Shown: one piece after another, positions 45,335-47,815 of the stretch
Layout: each line of letters starts with the position of its first letter
How positions within the stretch are numbered: the stretch's first letter is position 1
Origin: Flavobacteriia bacterium
GTDB lineage: Bacteria > Bacteroidota > Bacteroidia > Flavobacteriales_D > Crocinitomicaceae
DNA length: 47,815 nucleotides
Direction: 5' to 3'
Assembly (NCBI GenBank): GCA_947464135.1
Contig: CANHVK010000010.1
Span: 1 to 47,815 of the forward strand
The notes under the pieces: generated by a model
The model's input: only the letters and a program-made list of their open reading frames with translations
Databases searched by the model: none
Told to the model about the DNA's origin: nothing
Program-made: the position numbers and the translations under genes

Positions 45335-46480
45335 ATGAAAGTTGTTGGTGTAATTGGTGCTGGAACTATGGGTATTGGTATTGCTCAAGTTGCTGTTCAA
45401 AATAATAAACAGGTAATTATAATTGAAGCTAATGAAGAAGTTCTGAATAAATCGAAAATTAATTTATTCAAAACTTTTGAAAAATTAGTTGAAAAACAGA
45501 AATTGTCCAAGGATCAAGTTGATTTTTATAGAGATACAATGATTTTTACTACAGATTATAGATCTCTTAAAGATGCAGACCTTGTAATTGAGGCCATTGT
45601 CGAAAAATTAGATGTAAAACATAGTGTATTTAAAAATTTAGAAGAAATTGTTTCTGAGAAATGTATACTTGCTTCAAATACATCTTCTTTATCTATTGCT
45701 TCTATTAGTTCTATTTTAAAAAATCCATCGCGTTTTTTGGGAATTCATTTTTTTAATCCAGCTCCATTAATGGCTTTGGTTGAAGTAATTCCTGGTGTAC
45801 AAACAAGTTTAGAAGTAACTGAATTAGCTAAAAATGAAATTCTTTCGTGGAATAAAAAAGCAGTTTTAGTAAAAGATACCCCAGGTTTCATTGTAAATCG
45901 TGTTGCAAGACCATTCTATGGTGAAGCATTACGTATTTATGAAGAAGGGATTGCCGATTTTGCAACAATTGATTGGGCAATGACCCATTTTGGTGGTTTT
46001 AGAATGGGTCCTTTTACATTAATGGATTACATCGGAAACGATATTAATTATACAGTGACAGAAACTGTTTTTGAATCGTTTTACTTCGACCCACGTTTTA
46101 AACCATCATTTACCCAAAAACGTCATAAAGAGGCTGGACTTTTAGGTAGAAAAACAGGAAAAGGGTACTATGATTATTCTGAAGGATCAATATTACCAAA
46201 GCCAAATGAAGATGTAGAAATAGGTAAATATATTTTTAATAGAATTCTAAGCATGTTAATTAATGAAGCCTTTGATGCTTTGTTTATGAAAGTTGCTTCT
46301 CGAGAGGATATTGATACAGCAATGAAATTTGGTGTCAACTATCCAAAAGGTTTGTTAGAATGGGCTGATGAAATTGGATTAGAAAAAGTGTTGCTGCAAC
46401 TAACTGATTTGTTTGAAGAGTATGGAGAGGATAGATATAGGCCAAATCCTTTGTTAAAAAGAATGGTTTATAAAAACTAG
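45335..46480 (+). CDS. 3-hydroxyacyl-CoA dehydrogenase (PaaH-like)
   Basis: 381 residues. It oxidises 3-hydroxyacyl-CoA to 3-oxoacyl-CoA with NAD+. The Rossmann motif GVIGAGTMGIGIAQVA starts at residue 5; the catalytic pair is His138 (FLGIHFFNPAPLM) and Glu150 (LVEVIPG); SNTSSLSI and DTPGFIVNRVARPF are standard. The C-terminal half has a first helical dimerisation domain plus part of a duplicate one (SMLINEAFDALFMKVASRED, GVNYPKGLLEWADEIG), the longer layout seen in PaaH/PaaC-type enzymes. It starts two bases after the stop of the PaaG-like gene. Last gene of the operon, closed by a strong terminator. The symbol paaH is possible but not certain. Confidence 0.9.
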   Translation: MKVVGVIGAGTMGIGIAQVAVQNNKQVIIIEANEEVLNKSKINLFKTFEKLVEKQKLSKDQVDFYRDTMIFTTDYRSLKDADLVIEAIVEKLDVKHSVFKNLEEIVSEKCILASNTSSLSIASISSILKNPSRFLGIHFFNPAPLMALVEVIPGVQTSLEVTELAKNEILSWNKKAVLVKDTPGFIVNRVARPFYGEALRIYEEGIADFATIDWAMTHFGGFRMGPFTLMDYIGNDINYTVTETVFESFYFDPRFKPSFTQKRHKEAGLLGRKTGKGYYDYSEGSILPKPNEDVEIGKYIFNRILSMLINEAFDALFMKVASREDIDTAMKFGVNYPKGLLEWADEIGLEKVLLQLTDLFEEYGEDRYRPNPLLKRMVYKN

Positions 46481-46484
46481 TTGT

Positions 46485-46513
46485 AAAAGAGCTTCATTTC
46501 GAAGCTCTTTTTT
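46485..46513 (+). terminator. Rho-independent terminator after the paaGH operon
   Basis: 11-bp perfect stem AAAAGAGCTTC / GAAGCTCTTTT with the loop ATTTC, followed by further T. It lies immediately after the dehydrogenase stop codon. Confidence 0.9.
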
Positions 46514-46544
46514 GTTATATTTAAATAATACTTAAAAAAATACA

Positions 46545-47519
46545 ATGAAGAAGATTGCTCTTTTAACTTCAGGTGGGGATAGTCCTGGTATGAATGCAGC
46601 TATTCGTGCAATTGTAAAAACTTGCTTATACTATAATATTATACCTATCGGGATTCGACATGGATATAAAGGAATGGTTCAGGCAGATATGTTTGAAATG
46701 AAATATTCCGATGTAGATAATATTATACACACTGGAGGTACTATATTAGGTTCATCCCGTTGTTTGGAATTTAAAAACAAAGAAACAAGATGTATAGCAA
46801 TTAAAAACCTTTTGGATAATTGTGTTGATGGTTTAGTTGTAATTGGAGGAGATGGTACATTTACTGGAGCATCTATATTAGCAAGCGAGATGGGAATTCC
46901 AGTGATAGGTTTACCAGGTACAATTGACAATGATATATATGGTACAGATCACACTATTGGATATGATACAGCTTTAAATACTGTAATTGAAGCAATTGAT
47001 AAGATAAGAGATACTGCATCAAGTCACCATCGTATTTTTTTTATTGAGGTTATGGGGCGTCATGCAGGTTTTATTGCTTTAAATGCTGCTGTTGCAAGTG
47101 GAGCAGAAAGTGTATTAATTCCTGAAGAAATTCCAGATTTGAATCAATTAGTTTTGCAAATACAAAATCAAAATAAAGGTAAGCGTAGTAGTATTATTAT
47201 AGTAGCTGAAGGCGAACAAGAAGGAGGTAGTATAGAATTAATAAATAAGGTTTCACCAATGTTAGAAGGTTATGATTTAAGACCAACGGTATTAGGACAT
47301 ATTCAAAGAGGCGGAAGTCCTTCTGCCTTTGATCGAATTCTCGCTACAAGGATGGGTTCCTTTGCAGTTGACTTACTTTTAGATGGTCAAAATGGTTTAA
47401 TGATAGGTTCAGAAGGAGATAAATTAATAACGACTTCTCTTGAAACAGCTGTCAAATTACACAACACACCAGATTTAGACCGGTTAAAATTGCTAAAGAA
47501 AATGTTGACTAGACATTAA
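46545..47519 (+). CDS. pfkA: ATP-dependent 6-phosphofructokinase
   Basis: 324 residues, the usual bacterial length. It phosphorylates fructose 6-phosphate to fructose 1,6-bisphosphate in glycolysis. The ATP-binding start is LLTSGGDSPGMNAAIRAIVK. VVIGGDGTFTGA carries Gly rather than Asp after GGD, which marks the ATP rather than the diphosphate-dependent type. The substrate/catalytic loop is GLPGTIDNDIYGTDHTIGYD with the catalytic Asp near residue 127. EVMGRHAGFIALNAAVASGA and LGHIQRGGSPSAFDRILATR complete the fructose 6-phosphate site. Transcription is separate from the paaGH operon because of the terminator 32 bases upstream. Confidence 0.96.
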   Translation: MKKIALLTSGGDSPGMNAAIRAIVKTCLYYNIIPIGIRHGYKGMVQADMFEMKYSDVDNIIHTGGTILGSSRCLEFKNKETRCIAIKNLLDNCVDGLVVIGGDGTFTGASILASEMGIPVIGLPGTIDNDIYGTDHTIGYDTALNTVIEAIDKIRDTASSHHRIFFIEVMGRHAGFIALNAAVASGAESVLIPEEIPDLNQLVLQIQNQNKGKRSSIIIVAEGEQEGGSIELINKVSPMLEGYDLRPTVLGHIQRGGSPSAFDRILATRMGSFAVDLLLDGQNGLMIGSEGDKLITTSLETAVKLHNTPDLDRLKLLKKMLTRH

Positions 47520-47627
47520 TTTCAGATATGTTTTAGTTAACTGTGGTTGTTTTAGTATTAAAAATGATTTAACAAATGATTAATAATCATATGTTTGAGA
47601 ATTAAATTAAAATTAAATACATAATAG

Positions 47628-47660
47628 TTTGTTAAAATAAAAAAAGAGTGATTATATTTG
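47628..47660 (+). promoter_or_regulatory. Upstream promoter at the right edge (P1)
   Basis: TTTG (47628-47631), a 21-base spacer, TATATTTG (47653-47660). Both elements match the Bacteroidota consensus. Confidence 0.7.
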
Positions 47661-47683
47661 CACTCCGCAATCGAGCGGTGAAT
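47650..47683 (+). repeat. Promoter/leader repeat, copy 1
   Basis: 34 bases matching copy 2 at 29 of 34 positions. It spans the -7 element and a short hairpin CCGC-AATCGA-GCGG (47665-47678) at or just after the expected transcription start. Confidence 0.8.
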
Positions 47684-47724
47684 GTCACTTGAAATTAGAA
47701 AAGAAAGTTTTTTTTTGAAAAGTG

Positions 47725-47754
47725 TTGTTTAAATAAAAACTTTGATTATCTTTG
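47725..47754 (+). promoter_or_regulatory. Downstream promoter at the right edge (P2)
   Basis: TTG (47725-47727), a 19-base spacer, TATCTTTG (47747-47754). Full consensus match. The TATCTTTGCAC form is one I associate with strongly expressed flavobacterial genes. Confidence 0.75.
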
Positions 47755-47777
47755 CACACCGCAAACGAGTGGTGATT
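47744..47777 (+). repeat. Promoter/leader repeat, copy 2
   Basis: Second copy, 94 bases after the first. The hairpin CACCGC-AAACGA-GTGGTG (47757-47774) keeps the stem: one arm changed so that a G-C pair became G-U, and the next position changed from a T-T mismatch to an A-T pair. Confidence 0.8.
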
Positions 47778-47815
47778 AAAATTTACGAGTGAATGAGATC
47801 ACGAAGTAGAACAAG

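Larger units (their letters stand above)
47520..47815. other. Gene-free right edge with two promoters
   Basis: 296 bases without an open frame that I can support. It holds two promoters facing right, each followed by a near-identical hairpin leader (listed separately), and a run of nine T at 47708-47716 between them. The gene they serve lies beyond the window. I see no tRNA or rRNA sequence in it. Confidence 0.7.

Overview
The window looks like chromosomal DNA from a low-GC member of the Bacteroidota, most likely Flavobacteriales and perhaps near Crocinitomicaceae; the family assignment is an inference. Four things point there: type IX secretion (T9SS) parts, namely a PorP/SprF-like protein, a PorE-like TPR/propeller/OmpA protein and two secreted proteins with gliding-motility type B C-terminal domains; menaquinone genes menA and menC; promoters of the Bacteroidota TTG-N19-21-TAnnTTTG type; and the lack of clear Shine-Dalgarno sequences before most starts. 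I see no tRNA, rRNA, CRISPR array, transposase or phage gene. Gene density is very high, and the only gene-free stretch near 300 bases is the right edge.

Layout. 1-6.9 kb: the end of a MORN-repeat protein, a small exported protein on the minus strand, then guaB, two parvulin-type periplasmic chaperones and a MoxR ATPase. 6.9-10.1 kb: a SirB1-type protein converging on purL, with a shared two-way terminator. 10.2-15.6 kb: a translationally coupled block of three paralogous multi-spanning membrane proteins and a lipoprotein that has the outline of a YtcJ-type amidohydrolase but has lost its metal-binding motifs. 15.6-18.5 kb: long-chain acyl-CoA synthetase, rsmG and a conserved hypothetical. 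18.6-23 kb: PorP/SprF-like, PorE-like and OmpA-family envelope proteins. 23-30.2 kb: a six-gene minus-strand operon (flavin oxidoreductase, catalytic and non-catalytic M16 peptidases, a secreted FN3/type B CTD protein, a ComB-like phosphatase, an S1/P1-nuclease family protein). 30.2-32.2 kb: menA-menC. 32.2-38.9 kb: a 2195-residue repeat-rich T9SS cargo protein. 38.9-42 kb: an AddA/RecB-like helicase-nuclease. 42.1-46.5 kb: an operon of a widespread unknown protein, a WYL regulator, PaaG-like and PaaH-like enzymes. 46.5-47.5 kb: pfkA, followed by a duplicated promoter and leader for a gene beyond the window.

How it fits together. Much of the region serves the cell envelope: parvulins that help outer-membrane protein folding, PorP/PorE/OmpA parts that could form a secretion or anchoring site, and two cargo proteins carrying the matching type of sorting domain. 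Housekeeping metabolism (guaB, purL, menAC, pfkA, paaGH, fadD) is interspersed. The least explained part is the block at 10.2-15.6 kb, three divergent copies of one membrane protein plus a pseudo-amidohydrolase lipoprotein; it is the best candidate for an undescribed system. The tandem promoter/leader duplication at the right edge and the palindrome inside the purL promoter are the most notable DNA-level signals.
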